The notes: generated by a model not told the origin, from the letters alone. A stretch of 64,000 nucleotides of DNA from Gordonia hankookensis (GCF_014673215.1 NZ_JACWMS010000002.1:744001-808000), one strand, 5' to 3'. Shown: positions 53,965 to 63,491, numbered from the stretch's first letter. Translations and numbers: made by a program.

Positions 53965-54969
53965 TCACCGCGGCGGCGCCGTGGTTGCCCGGATGACCAG
54001 TTCCGGCACGAGCGTGGTCGCGACGCGGGTGATGCGCTGTCCGTCCAGCCGCCCGACAACAGCCTCGACGGCTTTGGTCGCCTGGTCACGTGGCTGCTGA
54101 CTGACTGTGGTGAGGTCGACATTGCTCAGCCGGGCGAGCACGCTGTCGTCGTAGCCCGTCACCGAGACATCTCGCGGCACATCCACGCCTGCCCGCCTGA
54201 GCACGTCGAGGACGCCGACTGCTTGCCGGTCGTTCGCGCAGACAACGGCGCTCGGCCGGTCGCCGCGAAGGATCTGACGGGCCGCCGCCATTCCGGCCTC
54301 CTCGGTGAAATCCCCCGCATCGACCACGGCGCCCTCTCGCTGGAGTCCGTTGCGCTGCATGGCGCGGAGAAACCCCGTGCGACGATCCGCGGCGATGGCC
54401 CCTGGCCCGGCCGCGACATGGGTTATCCGCCGGTGACCCAATCCCACGAGGTGGTCGACGACCCCGCCAATCCCCTTTCCGTCGTTGGTGCGGACCACAT
54501 CGACTGATGCGGCACCCACGCGTCGCCCGATCACCACGGTCGGCAAGCGTTCGCCCAACATCGAGATCACCCCGGTCTCCAGCTCCGGTCCGACGAGAAG
54601 CATTCCCTCGCAGCGGAAATCGATCAGGGTCTCGATTACCCGGGATTCGTCGTGGGTCGGAGTGACCGCCCCGAGCACCACTTCATAGCCGGCGACATCA
54701 GCTGCCGCGACAATGCTCTCGACGATCTCCGCATGAAAGCTGTTGCTGATCTGGGCAACTGCGCCGATGAGGTGCGACCGACGCGCGGTCATCAGGGCGG
54801 CCGCGCGATTCATGCGATATCCGAGGACCTCGGCCGCGCGCAGGACTTCTTCCCTGGTCTTGTCGCCAACCCCCGGCGCCTTGCGGAACACCAGCGACAC
54901 CGTCGCCTTGGACACCCCGACCCGGTCCGCGACATCCTGCATGGTCGGCCGTTGCGATGCGTTCGCCAC
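53965..54969 (-). CDS. LacI-family transcriptional regulator
   Basis: A 334-residue LacI-type regulator: helix-turn-helix TMQDVADRVGVSKATVSLVF, hinge GYRMNRAAALMTARRSHLIG, then a periplasmic-binding-fold effector domain (VVCANDRQAVGVLDVLRRAG, SVTGYDDSVLARLSNVDLTT). It is divergent from the Gfo/Idh operon at 55135 and, with an AC-TA-type palindrome in between, most probably represses it. The sugar or polyol effector is unknown. Confidence 0.87.
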   Translation of the reverse strand: MANASQRPTMQDVADRVGVSKATVSLVFRKAPGVGDKTREEVLRAAEVLGYRMNRAAALMTARRSHLIGAVAQISNSFHAEIVESIVAAADVAGYEVVLGAVTPTHDESRVIETLIDFRCEGMLLVGPELETGVISMLGERLPTVVIGRRVGAASVDVVRTNDGKGIGGVVDHLVGLGHRRITHVAAGPGAIAADRRTGFLRAMQRNGLQREGAVVDAGDFTEEAGMAAARQILRGDRPSAVVCANDRQAVGVLDVLRRAGVDVPRDVSVTGYDDSVLARLSNVDLTTVSQQPRDQATKAVEAVVGRLDGQRITRVATTLVPELVIRATTAPPR

Positions 54970-55005
54970 CGATCCCCTCTCCTGGACAGCTCCGCCACCG
55001 AAGGC

Positions 55006-55034
55006 TTGACAAGCTGTGTGACTCGGCTCATAGT
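55006..55034 (+). promoter_or_regulatory. Promoter candidate for the polyol operon
   Basis: TTGACA at 55006-55011 and CATAGT at 55029-55034 are 17 bases apart, matching the usual -35/-10 spacing. It precedes the LacI-type palindrome and the Gfo/Idh gene. Confidence 0.5.
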
Positions 55035-55051
55035 ACCTGAATCAAGCCGAA

Positions 55052-55067
55052 ACTAGACCGGTTTAGT
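55052..55067. promoter_or_regulatory. LacI-type operator candidate
   Basis: ACTAGACCGGTTTAGT is a 16-base palindrome centred on ACCGGT with one mismatched pair. It lies 18 bases after the -10 candidate and 67 bases before the Gfo/Idh ATG, between the LacI gene and its likely target. Confidence 0.6.
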
Positions 55068-55134
55068 AGACCGGACAAGTTGAGACCTCGAACACGCCGG
55101 CCGGACGGCCGGCACCACAGAAGGAGCTGGTCCA

Positions 55135-56355
55135 GTGACCGAGAAATCGATCGGAGTCGCCGTCATCGGTGGCGGTATGGCGGGACGCGCCCACGCTGCG
55201 GGATACCGGATGGCGAGCACCCTGTTCGGCACCGATCGTCCGGATGTGCGTCTGGTGGCGATCGCCGATGCGAATCGGGCCGTCGCCGACGACACCGCGA
55301 AGCGATACGGCTACGAGCGCGCGGAGTACGACTGGAAGGCCATCGCCGATGCTCACGACATCGATGTCGTGAGCGTGGTCGTGGCCAATCACCTGCACCG
55401 GCAGATGGTCGAAGGTCTGTTGGCCGCTGGTAAGCACGTCCTGTGCGAGAAGCCGCTCGCGGGTTCCCTGGCCGACGCCGAGGCGATGGTCGAGGCCTCC
55501 GCGGCTGCCAAGGACAGCGTGGCCGCCGTCGGTTACACCTATCGGCGCTCCCCGGCCGTGGAACAGATCCGACGCGAGCTGACCGCAGGCACCATCGGCG
55601 ACCTCGTCCACTTCAACGGCCACTACTGGTGCGACTACGCCCTCGATCCCACCTCGCCGATCACCTGGCGTTACCAGGGCGGCCCCGGTACCGGCGCCCT
55701 CGCCGACGTCGGCAGCCACATGATCGACCTCTCCGAGTTCATCTGCGGTCCGATCGCCGAGGTGTCCGGAGCCAAGTTCCACACCGTCATCACCGAACGA
55801 CCGATCCCGATCGGCACCACCTACGGCCACACCAAGGGCGAGGTCAGCAACGAGAAGGCACCCGTCGAGAACGAGGACATCGCCACCTTCACCGCCACCT
55901 TCGACAACGGTGCCGTCGCCACCTACTCGGCCTCACGCGTGGCCCACAGCCTGCCCGACGGTCTCGGCTTCGAACTCTTCGGCACCGGCGGTTCGGCGTC
56001 GTGGGAACTCGCACGCATCGCAGAGTTCGCACTCGTGGCCGACGACGTTCTGTCGGTCCCTGAGGGCCGGAGCGCCTGCGTGGGTTCACGAAGGGCCATC
56101 AATGGCCCTCGGCGCATCACCATCGGCCCGGAGCACCCGTACATTCGCGGCGGCCTGCCGATGGATGCGGGCGGCGTCGGGCACGGCAAGGCCGAGCTCT
56201 TCGCCTACCAGGCCCGCGCGTTCCTCGACCAGGTGGCAGGCATCGACGCCCTCGGGCCGCTACCGGGCTTCGACGTCGGCCTACACAGCATGCGCGTGGT
56301 TGCCGCGATCACCGAATCCGCACTCGACGGCGGAGCAACCGTCAAGGTCATCTGA
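55135..56355 (+). CDS. Gfo/Idh/MocA-family oxidoreductase
   Basis: A 406-residue NAD(P)-dependent sugar or inositol dehydrogenase. The nucleotide loop is IGVAVIGGGMAGRAHAAGYR; the EKP motif is in HVLCEKPLAGSLADAEAMVE; the C-terminal half has GDVGSHMIDL-type residues (ALADVGSHMIDLSEFICGP) with the catalytic His. First gene of a + strand operon with two TIM-barrel genes and an ABC binding protein, under the divergent LacI regulator. Likely substrate: a sugar, inositol or derived keto-sugar. Confidence 0.85.
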   Translation: MTEKSIGVAVIGGGMAGRAHAAGYRMASTLFGTDRPDVRLVAIADANRAVADDTAKRYGYERAEYDWKAIADAHDIDVVSVVVANHLHRQMVEGLLAAGKHVLCEKPLAGSLADAEAMVEASAAAKDSVAAVGYTYRRSPAVEQIRRELTAGTIGDLVHFNGHYWCDYALDPTSPITWRYQGGPGTGALADVGSHMIDLSEFICGPIAEVSGAKFHTVITERPIPIGTTYGHTKGEVSNEKAPVENEDIATFTATFDNGAVATYSASRVAHSLPDGLGFELFGTGGSASWELARIAEFALVADDVLSVPEGRSACVGSRRAINGPRRITIGPEHPYIRGGLPMDAGGVGHGKAELFAYQARAFLDQVAGIDALGPLPGFDVGLHSMRVVAAITESALDGGATVKVI

Positions 56356-56398
56356 TCGCCCCGCCCTATCCGCTGATCCAACCGCTGATCGTTCCAAC

Positions 56399-56504
56399 CC
56401 GCTGATCGAGTAAGCCCGCGAGCCTGCGACCGAGCGCATCGAGATCGACGCAGAACGCGATCTCGATGCGCTCGTCGCAAGCTCCTCACTAACTCGATCA
56501 GCGG
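56399..56504. repeat. Imperfect 106-base palindrome
   Basis: CCGCTGATCGAGT (56399-56411) and ACTCGATCAGCGG (56492-56504) are exact inverse complements; inside them GCGCATCGAGATC pairs with GATCTCGATGCGC. It occupies the gap between the Gfo/Idh gene and the next gene of the operon. The outer sequence GATCAGCGG is shared with the repeat block at 34.1 kb, so it belongs to the same dispersed family. Confidence 0.8.
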
Positions 56505-56534
56505 GGCTACACCCCCAACCAAGGAGCCACACCC

Positions 56535-57533
56535 ATGAAACTCGGTGTCTACACCGCCATCCTGCACGACCGTCCGCTCCCCGAGGCGCTCGAGGTCATC
56601 GCCTCCGTGGGCCTGACCGGCGCAGAGATCAATGCCGGCGGATTCCTGCCTGCCCCGCACCTGCCCGTCGACGACCTGCTCTCCGGTGCCGTCACCCCGG
56701 CGGAGTACCTGTCGAACTTCGACGGCACCGGCGTGTCCATCGCAGGCCTCAATTGCAACGGAAACCCACTTCATCCCGATCCCGAGGTCGGACCCGAAGA
56801 CGCCGAGGACCTGCGCAAGGCGATCCGGGTCGCCGGGCTGCTCGGCGTCGACCGGGTGGTCACCATGTCCGGCCTGTCACACGCCCACCCCGGTGGCCTG
56901 TGGCCGGCGTGGCACGTGAACACCTGGGACTCGGGTTATCTCGATTCGCTCGACTATCAATGGGATGAGGTCGCGGTGCCGTTCTGGACCGAGATCGACG
57001 CCCTCGCCCGCGAGAACGGGGTGAAGGTCGCCATCGAGATGCACCCGCAGAACCTGGTGTTCAACCCGCCGACCCTCAAACGTCTGGTCGACAAGGTCGG
57101 CGCCACCAATGTCGGCGCCGAGATGGATCCGTCGCATCTGTTCTGGCAGGGCATCGACCCGGTCGAGGCCGTCGAATGGCTGGGCCCGTTGGTGTTCCAC
57201 GCCGCCGCCAAGGACACCCGCATCAACGACAACTGCCGGATATACGGTGTGCTCGACGAGCGCTTCACCCGGATCCCCCTGTCGGAGAATCCCACCGGAC
57301 TGGGCGGCAAGCATGTCGTGAACAAGTGGCCCGAGGATTCGGCATGGGACTTCGTCGCCGTCGGCCGCGGCCACGACGTCGACTTCTGGGCCCGCTTCCT
57401 GCAGGCGCTGGAGAAGGTGGACCCCGAGATGTGGGTCAACATCGAACACGAAGACGTCGAGTTCGACGCGCTCGAAGGCCTGCAGGTCGCCGCCGGCACC
57501 CTGCGATCAGCCGACTCCACTCTGGTTCCCTGA
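56535..57533 (+). CDS. Sugar phosphate isomerase/epimerase-like TIM barrel
   Basis: A 332-residue xylose-isomerase-like TIM-barrel protein. MKLGVYTAILHDRPLPEALE, EINAGGFLPAPHLPVDDLL, KVAIEMHPQNLVFNPPTLKR and VGAEMDPSHLFWQGIDPVE are typical; the His/Asp/Glu set in IEMHPQ and GAEMDPSH is the metal site. The lysine-rich KDTRINDNCRIYGVLDERF loop matches inositol and sugar-catabolism isomerases. Ribosome site AAGGAG lies before the ATG at 56535. Confidence 0.83.
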   Translation: MKLGVYTAILHDRPLPEALEVIASVGLTGAEINAGGFLPAPHLPVDDLLSGAVTPAEYLSNFDGTGVSIAGLNCNGNPLHPDPEVGPEDAEDLRKAIRVAGLLGVDRVVTMSGLSHAHPGGLWPAWHVNTWDSGYLDSLDYQWDEVAVPFWTEIDALARENGVKVAIEMHPQNLVFNPPTLKRLVDKVGATNVGAEMDPSHLFWQGIDPVEAVEWLGPLVFHAAAKDTRINDNCRIYGVLDERFTRIPLSENPTGLGGKHVVNKWPEDSAWDFVAVGRGHDVDFWARFLQALEKVDPEMWVNIEHEDVEFDALEGLQVAAGTLRSADSTLVP

Positions 57534-57560
57534 GAGCCGGCCCGAAGAGAAGAGATCACC

Positions 57561-58574
57561 ATGCCCTCCACCGGAAGCCGGTCACACGGCAGAACATTCA
57601 CGATCGCCTGTGCTGTGGCCGCGGCAGTCGCACTGATGACCGCCTGCTCGAGCACCGGCGGCAAACCCGACTCCGGCGGTGGCGGCATGAACGCCGGGTC
57701 CGCCGACACACCACGGTTCTCCGTCGCGATGGTCACCCACGGACCTCCGGGTGACACCTTCTGGGATCTGATCCGCAAGGGTGCCGAGACCGCTGCGGCC
57801 AAGGACAACATCGACCTCAGGTACTCCTCTGAGTTGGAGGCACCCAATCAGGCCAACCTCATCCAGAATGCGTTGGACAGCAAGGTCGATGCGCTCGCAG
57901 TCACCCTGGCCAAGCCGGAGGCGCTCGCGCCGAACGTCAAGAAGGCCACCGACGCCGGGCTACCGGTGGTCGCGTTCAACGCCGGTATCGACGCCTGGAA
58001 GGCGATGGGCGCGAAGTCCTTCTTCGGGCAGGACGAGCAGGTCTCCGGCGAGGCAGCCGGCAGGCGACTGCACGATGAGGGTGCGAAAAAGGTCGTCTGC
58101 GTGATCCAGGACCAGGGCAACGTCGCACTCGAGTCCCGCTGTGCCGGAGTCAAGGCCGGAATGGCCGGGGGCGTCGTGGAGAACCTGAACGTCAATGGCA
58201 CCGACATGCCCGGTGTGCAGTCGACCATCGCGGCCAAACTGCAGGAGGATCCGAGTGTCGACCACATCATCACGCTGGGTGCACCCATCGCGTTGACCGC
58301 GGTCAAGTCCGCCGACAACGCCGGTAGCGACGCGAAGATCGCCACCTTCGACACCAACGCGGCCCTGGTCACCGCGATCAAGGACGGCTCGGTGCAGTGG
58401 GCGGTGGATCAGCAGCCGTTCCTGCAGGGCTACCTCGCGGTGGATTCACTGTGGCTGTATCTCAACAACCGCAACGTCATCGGCGGTGGCCTGCCGACGC
58501 TGACCGGACCGGCGTTCATCGACAAGAGCAACATCGATGCCATCGCCGACTACGCGAAGAAGGGCACGCGCTGA
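57561..58574 (+). CDS. Sugar ABC-transporter substrate-binding lipoprotein
   Basis: A 337-residue periplasmic-binding-family protein of the ribose/galactose type. N-terminal TIACAVAAAVALMTACSSTG contains a lipobox (LMTAC), so it is a surface lipoprotein. Mature domain: VAMVTHGPPGDTFWDLIRKG, VDALAVTLAKPEALAPNVKK, DAGLPVVAFNAGIDAWKAMG and VDHIITLGAPIALTAVKSAD. The ATPase and permease genes that such a protein needs are not in the window. It overlaps the next gene by one base. Confidence 0.87.
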   Translation: MPSTGSRSHGRTFTIACAVAAAVALMTACSSTGGKPDSGGGGMNAGSADTPRFSVAMVTHGPPGDTFWDLIRKGAETAAAKDNIDLRYSSELEAPNQANLIQNALDSKVDALAVTLAKPEALAPNVKKATDAGLPVVAFNAGIDAWKAMGAKSFFGQDEQVSGEAAGRRLHDEGAKKVVCVIQDQGNVALESRCAGVKAGMAGGVVENLNVNGTDMPGVQSTIAAKLQEDPSVDHIITLGAPIALTAVKSADNAGSDAKIATFDTNAALVTAIKDGSVQWAVDQQPFLQGYLAVDSLWLYLNNRNVIGGGLPTLTGPAFIDKSNIDAIADYAKKGTR

Positions 58575-59452
58575 TGAAACTCGCGCTCGACCCGACTCCG
58601 TTCCACCACAGTCACGACCTCCTGGAGTTCCCGGCGCTCGTCGCCGACCTCGGCTATGAGTACCTCCAGCTGACACCGCATCGTGACTTCATCCCCTTCT
58701 ACAACCATCCTCGCGCCGACGACGATCTCGTCGGCCGCTTCCGCAGGGCGTGCGCCGACGCGGGTGTCGAGATCGCCGCGGTGCTCCCGGTGATGCGGTG
58801 GTCGGCGCCCGACGAGGATGCGCGAGAAGCCGCGGTGCGCAACTGGAAACGCATCATCCAGATCACCGTGGACCTGGGGGTGAACGTCATCAACACCGAG
58901 TTCTCGGGTCGCCCCGAGCGGGCCGAGGAGTCCGAGCGTGCGTTCTTCCGGTCGATGGACGAGCTCCTGCCGATCATCGAGCGTGAGGGCATCGACGTCC
59001 GGATCGATCCGCACCCCGACGATTTCGTCGAGGACGGTCTCGAGGCCGTGCGCATCATCCGCGGGGTGAACTCCCCCAACATCGGGATGGTCTACGTCGC
59101 GTGCCACACGTTCCACATGGGTGGGAACATGTCGGAGATCATGGCCGCCGCAGGCGACAGGCTGCGTCTGGTGCATGTGGCCGATTCGATGGATCACCGT
59201 CGGTCACACGGTCTGCGTTACATCAGCAATCCGCCGGGTAACCCGGTCCGGGTGCACCAGCATCTGAAGATCGGCGACGGGGACGTCGACTGGGACGAGT
59301 TCTTCGCCGGGCTGAGCCGACTCGGCTTCTTCGATCGCGACGACACCGTGATGGTGTCGTCGGTGTTCGCGGAGGACGAGAATGCCGACGAGGTATCCCG
59401 CTACCAGCGATCGACCATCGGCGCGTACCTCGAGAAGCACCGGCCGGCTTGA
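58574..59452 (+). CDS. Second sugar phosphate isomerase/epimerase-like protein
   Basis: A 292-residue TIM-barrel protein: LALDPTPFHHSHDLLEFPAL, LGVNVINTEFSGRPERAEES, DVRIDPHPDDFVEDGLEAVR, NIGMVYVACHTFHMGG and LVHVADSMDHRRSHGLRYIS. Motifs differ from the isomerase at 56535, so the two probably act on different intermediates of one pathway. Starts with ATG sharing a base with the previous stop. It ends the polyol/sugar operon. Confidence 0.82.
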   Translation: MKLALDPTPFHHSHDLLEFPALVADLGYEYLQLTPHRDFIPFYNHPRADDDLVGRFRRACADAGVEIAAVLPVMRWSAPDEDAREAAVRNWKRIIQITVDLGVNVINTEFSGRPERAEESERAFFRSMDELLPIIEREGIDVRIDPHPDDFVEDGLEAVRIIRGVNSPNIGMVYVACHTFHMGGNMSEIMAAAGDRLRLVHVADSMDHRRSHGLRYISNPPGNPVRVHQHLKIGDGDVDWDEFFAGLSRLGFFDRDDTVMVSSVFAEDENADEVSRYQRSTIGAYLEKHRPA

Positions 59453-59513
59453 CGTCGCCGGACGATGTCGGTGTCACGTCGTAGGGTGGACCCACGCGAT
59501 CTGGGAGTGCGCA

Positions 59514-60017
59514 ATGGAGACGGTACGACATGCGGTGATCGAGACGTCGCTGGGCGACGCGACCCTCGTGGCCGACGACGATGTCCTGGTCGGCTGCTAT
59601 CTCGAGATCGCGGACACCTCGGCATTCGGCGAACGGGTCACCCCGCACCACGATCCGGTGCTGACCCTGGCGGTGACCCAGTTCGAGGAGTACCTCGCCG
59701 GCGACCGAACCGACTTCGATGTGCCGTTGCACGCCGAGGGTGACGCGTTCTCCGAACGCGTCTGGTCCCTGCTGCACGACATCCCGTATGGGCGGACCAC
59801 CACCTACGGCGGACTCGCGCTACGCCTCGGCGACAAATTCCTGGCGCAACGCGTCGGCCGGTCCCTGGGGCAGAACCCGATCAGTGTGTTCATCCCCTGC
59901 CACCGGGTCATCGGCGCCGACGGCGCCCTGACCGGATATGCCGGCGGCCTGGAGCGCAAACGTCTGCTCCTCGAACTGGAAGAGCCACCGGAGGTGCGGG
60001 CGGGCCGGTTGTTCTGA
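59514..60017 (+). CDS. ogt: Methylated-DNA-protein cysteine methyltransferase
   Basis: A 167-residue DNA-repair protein that takes the methyl group from O6-methylguanine on to its own Cys. The active site is C129 in FIPCHRVIGADGALTGYAGG; PYGRTTTYGGLALRLGDK is the DNA-binding helix region. It is a one-domain Ogt/MGMT without an Ada part. ATG at 59514 fits the start of homology. Separate from the polyol operon by about 60 bases. Confidence 0.92.
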   Translation: METVRHAVIETSLGDATLVADDDVLVGCYLEIADTSAFGERVTPHHDPVLTLAVTQFEEYLAGDRTDFDVPLHAEGDAFSERVWSLLHDIPYGRTTTYGGLALRLGDKFLAQRVGRSLGQNPISVFIPCHRVIGADGALTGYAGGLERKRLLLELEEPPEVRAGRLF

Positions 60018-60026
60018 CCGACTTCG

Positions 60027-61268
60027 TCAGCCGTGCCTGCCGACCGGCAGAGAACCGATCTCTGCTCCGTCATTGCCGAAGTGACGGTAGCGGGCGCGAT
60101 CGCGGGCGCGCTGTCCGCGCCACTCCAGATATCGACCCCCGACCGGCGTCGGACCGATCAGCCGGTAACTGATCGTGTTCCGGACCCATGCGGTGCCGAA
60201 TGCCCACGGAAGCCGTTGCGGCAGAGTCAGATCGCGCATCCCCTCGGCGCCGAGGAAGCCTTCGAGCATGCTGAGGAGACGTTCCCGGGTGTAGCGGGCC
60301 GAGATGGCGTGAACGAACCGGTAGTGCAACTCGCCCTGCACGTCGACGAGCGCCCGAGCGAGCTGGCCACCGGCGTCGGTCACATCGGTCTGCGACAGCA
60401 GGATCGCGTAGCTGAGTTGATGTTGGTCGCGCTCGTCGTCGAACAACCAGTCGTCGTCCACACCGATGAGCCATCCCACGTACTTCCAGAGATGCATCAG
60501 CGCGCGTGAATCGTCCCTGCTGATCGGCACACCGAGGGCTCGCACACCCATCATCAGTGCACCGCTGAACAGATTCAGGGTCGACGCGAGATCGGTCTGG
60601 TTGATCGGTAGCCCCCACTCGGTGCTGTCCCATCGTCCGTTGCGTTCGAAGGCCTCGTTGACGAGCGCGTGCATCAGCCGTACGTGGACGGTGAGTTTCC
60701 ATCCCGTACCGTCTCGGACCATTCCGTCCCGTTGCCCGACCGCGATCGCCCAGGTCTGCGTCTCACCGAGGCGACGCCTCGTGGTGCTCCCCGAGAGCCC
60801 ACCGGTCTCCGCGAGGAGATCGACCGGCCCACCGAACCGATAACCACCGATCAGCGAGAGCTGCAGGAGAACATCGTCGGCGTTCTGACCGAAGCGTCGG
60901 AAGACAGTGGCACCGCGTTCGCAGAGGTCGGGATCGACCCAGTCCGGCGTGTCCTCGACCACGGAGAAGAAGGACCGCAGGGCCGCCGGGCTCTCATCCG
61001 TGACACCCGTTTCGAGCGCGGCCTGGAACTGGGCCATCGTCACGCGTGCCGCGTCCTCCTTGGGCAGCCGCATCGCCCGCACCAACGCAGCCGCGGGCTC
61101 GTCGCGCATCATCAGGCGACGGCCGAGGAGCTCGAGGTCGTCCTCGCTCGGCTCTGACAACCGCCAGTAGATGCGGAGGAGTCGTCCCATCCGGCGTCCG
61201 CGTGCATCCGCAGAACGATGCCGCCTGGGCGGCATGAGCGCAGGCGGGGTCTGCGTCGTCGATGACAT
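60027..61268 (-). CDS. DUF2236 / MpaB-type oxygenase family protein
   Basis: A 413-residue protein of DUF2236, the family that includes the fungal MpaB oxygenase and the rubber-cleaving Lcp. Characteristic stretches: RRRLGETQTWAIAVGQRDGM, GWKLTVHVRLMHALVNEAFE, GLPINQTDLASTLNLFSGAL. It has no Tat or Sec signal, unlike secreted Lcp, so rubber cleavage is unlikely. The conserved His in RLMHA and the Arg/Lys residues nearby could bind haem. Convergent with ogt. Confidence 0.82.
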   Translation of the reverse strand: MSSTTQTPPALMPPRRHRSADARGRRMGRLLRIYWRLSEPSEDDLELLGRRLMMRDEPAAALVRAMRLPKEDAARVTMAQFQAALETGVTDESPAALRSFFSVVEDTPDWVDPDLCERGATVFRRFGQNADDVLLQLSLIGGYRFGGPVDLLAETGGLSGSTTRRRLGETQTWAIAVGQRDGMVRDGTGWKLTVHVRLMHALVNEAFERNGRWDSTEWGLPINQTDLASTLNLFSGALMMGVRALGVPISRDDSRALMHLWKYVGWLIGVDDDWLFDDERDQHQLSYAILLSQTDVTDAGGQLARALVDVQGELHYRFVHAISARYTRERLLSMLEGFLGAEGMRDLTLPQRLPWAFGTAWVRNTISYRLIGPTPVGGRYLEWRGQRARDRARYRHFGNDGAEIGSLPVGRHG

Positions 61269-61328
61269 GAGACTATTCTAATGATTCGTCTCACCCGGGG
61301 CAATCCGTCCGGCGGTTAGGCTCGGGCC

Positions 61329-62198
61329 ATGGCGGATGACCGACTGACGACTCTGGCCGGGCGACGCGTCGTCGTGACCGGTGCGACCAATGGTTTGGGC
61401 ATGGCAACCGCACGTGCTCTGGCACGGGCAGGCCTCCGCGTGGTGCTGGCGGTGCGCGACGTGGAACTGGGCGAGCAACGGGCTCGTGAGTTCGGGGGCG
61501 AGTGCGAGGTGGCCACCCTCGACCTCGCCGACCTGGCGTCGGTGCGCGCCTTCGCCGACAACCTCGAGGGACCGATCGACTATCTGATCAACAATGCAGG
61601 CGTCTTTCCCCATCAGCACCGAACAACCGCCGACGGCTTCGAGATGGGTATCGGCACCAATTTCCTCGGCCCGTTCGCGTTGACGAATCTCTTGCTGCCG
61701 CGCATCGAACGGCAGATCGTGTCGGTGGCCTCCGACGCACACCGCGGTGCCAGACTCGACCCCGACGATCTCGATTTGGCCAGCGCCAGATGGAGTCCGC
61801 CGCGCGCATACGCGCGGTCGAAGCTGGCGGTCATGCTCTGGGGCCTCGAACTCGATCGACGCCTTCGCGTCGAGGGTTCGCCTGTCACCGCGATGCTCAC
61901 CACCCCCGGGTGGGTCGCGTCCAACATCTCGAACAAACCGGGCCTGGGCTTCGCGCACAAGGTGGTGCAGAGTACGGCGTCTGCCTTCGCCAATGATGTC
62001 GATGCAGGGGCACAGACCACGCTGTACTGCCTGACCGAACCGATCGCACCGGGCAGCTATGTCGGCGTGGACGGCCTCTGGGCACTCCGAGGCGACCCGG
62101 TTCTCTTCGGAAGATCCTCGGCTGCCTGCGATTTCGATGTGGCGGGTCGGTTGTGGACGAAAGCCGAGGAACTGACCGGGGCCACGTGGCCGCGGTGA
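61329..62198 (+). CDS. Short-chain dehydrogenase/reductase
   Basis: A 289-residue SDR resembling retinol-dehydrogenase-type oxidoreductases: RVVVTGATNGLGMATARALA, GPIDYLINNAGVFPHQHRTT, VGSDAHRG-type residues (IVSVASDAHRGARLDPDDLD) and the YxxxK in PPRAYARSKLAVMLW. It is divergent from the DUF2236 gene across 60 bases. Substrate unknown. Confidence 0.86.
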   Translation: MADDRLTTLAGRRVVVTGATNGLGMATARALARAGLRVVLAVRDVELGEQRAREFGGECEVATLDLADLASVRAFADNLEGPIDYLINNAGVFPHQHRTTADGFEMGIGTNFLGPFALTNLLLPRIERQIVSVASDAHRGARLDPDDLDLASARWSPPRAYARSKLAVMLWGLELDRRLRVEGSPVTAMLTTPGWVASNISNKPGLGFAHKVVQSTASAFANDVDAGAQTTLYCLTEPIAPGSYVGVDGLWALRGDPVLFGRSSAACDFDVAGRLWTKAEELTGATWPR

Positions 62199-62244
62199 GC
62201 AGCTGAGCCTGCGCCGCTGCTCGACCAGCGGGAAATCGCACGGA

Positions 62245-63471
62245 TCAGAGATCGAATTCCGCGCGGTACCGCGCGTAGACCGTCTCGACCTCGGCGACAG
62301 AGAGGCCGAACTCTTCGAGGGTGTAGGTGTGCACGCCGTGCGCGTGCTGGCTGTGCCCGGATCGATGGTGCTCCATCCGTGTGCGGATGGAGCCGGTGAG
62401 TTCGAGGTCAACCGCCGCGTAGATGCGCTCCACCTGTCCGATCGGGTCCTCGACCAGATCGTCGTAACCGACGTCGAGAAAGGCGTCCGGCCGCCGCGCC
62501 CGCACGTCCAGCGCACGGTTCACCATCTCGCCGTTGAGTGACAGCCAATGCCGTGCAACCCTTTCCGCGTCGACGCGGTCGCTGAACATCGAATGGCCGT
62601 GCGCCAGCATGCTCGAGAACGATGCCGTGGTGCGCAACGGATCACGATGGGTCTGGACGATGAGCGCGTCGGGGAAGACATCGAGCAGGGTGTCGAGATG
62701 TTCGAGGTGAGCGGGCGTCTTGAGTACCCAGTTCGGTCGCGGGTTCTGGAGGTGCAGGATCTGCAGCAGGATCTTGAGGTACTCATACGAGCCGTGCATG
62801 TCCTGAGTGCGCAGCCATCGTGCGTACGAGGGGACGTCGAGCATCGCCTCGGGCACCTGCGACAGCAGCGAATACTCCTGCAGCAGAACATCTTCTTCGG
62901 GTCCGTCGGCCTCGACGGCGTGGATCGCGAAGAATTTCGGATTGAGATAACGCAGTGCCCATTCGGCCACCGTGGTCTGCGCGACGCGCATCGTGGGCCG
63001 GCCGGGTTTCTCCCACTTGGGTGGCAGGAGGTGGATGACCTCCCACGACCCCACTGCCCGGATCCCCGGATCCGCCGCGATGAGGCGGTGCAGCATGGTG
63101 GTGCCGCTGCGTTGCAGGCCCGCGATCACGACGGGCGGTGTGATCGTCACGGCGGTGATCTCCGGATGGGTGCGGATCAACTCCGCGACACGCAGCCGCG
63201 TGGTGAGCAGGCCGTGCAGGCGGGCACGGATGACCAGAGCGCCGAACGTACTGAGACGGGCCTCCTCGGTGATCGACGCACACAGGACGTCGAGCGCTTC
63301 CTCGGCCTGGGCATCAGCCACCCACGACAGACCGGTGCTGTCGGCCGCGCGCCGCCGCACGGTGTCCGCCGACAGATCAGCGCTCGGCACGCCATGCCCC
63401 TCGAGCAGTTCACCGATCCGGTTGATCGCGCGGATCGGCCTGCGCTGGAACGGGACGAAGGTTGCGGTCAT
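62245..63471 (-). CDS. Sulfotransferase-family protein
   Basis: A 408-residue protein with the 5'-phosphosulfate loop ITPPVVIAGLQRSGTTMLHR, and the 3'-phosphate region in FPDALIVQTHRDPLRTTASF. The layout matches the sulfotransferase_3-type family abundant in mycobacteria and Gordonia. Acceptor unknown; some members may not transfer sulfate at all. ATG at 63471 was chosen from homology. It follows the DUF1214-like gene by 20 bases on the same strand. Confidence 0.83.
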   Translation of the reverse strand: MTATFVPFQRRPIRAINRIGELLEGHGVPSADLSADTVRRRAADSTGLSWVADAQAEEALDVLCASITEEARLSTFGALVIRARLHGLLTTRLRVAELIRTHPEITAVTITPPVVIAGLQRSGTTMLHRLIAADPGIRAVGSWEVIHLLPPKWEKPGRPTMRVAQTTVAEWALRYLNPKFFAIHAVEADGPEEDVLLQEYSLLSQVPEAMLDVPSYARWLRTQDMHGSYEYLKILLQILHLQNPRPNWVLKTPAHLEHLDTLLDVFPDALIVQTHRDPLRTTASFSSMLAHGHSMFSDRVDAERVARHWLSLNGEMVNRALDVRARRPDAFLDVGYDDLVEDPIGQVERIYAAVDLELTGSIRTRMEHHRSGHSQHAHGVHTYTLEEFGLSVAEVETVYARYRAEFDL

Positions 63472-63491
63472 GTCGTGCCACGGATTCCGGC

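Noticed and set aside
60027..61268. Latex-clearing protein (Lcp)
   Set aside because: It belongs to the same broad family but lacks a secretion signal, and Lcp-specific residues could not be confirmed by eye.
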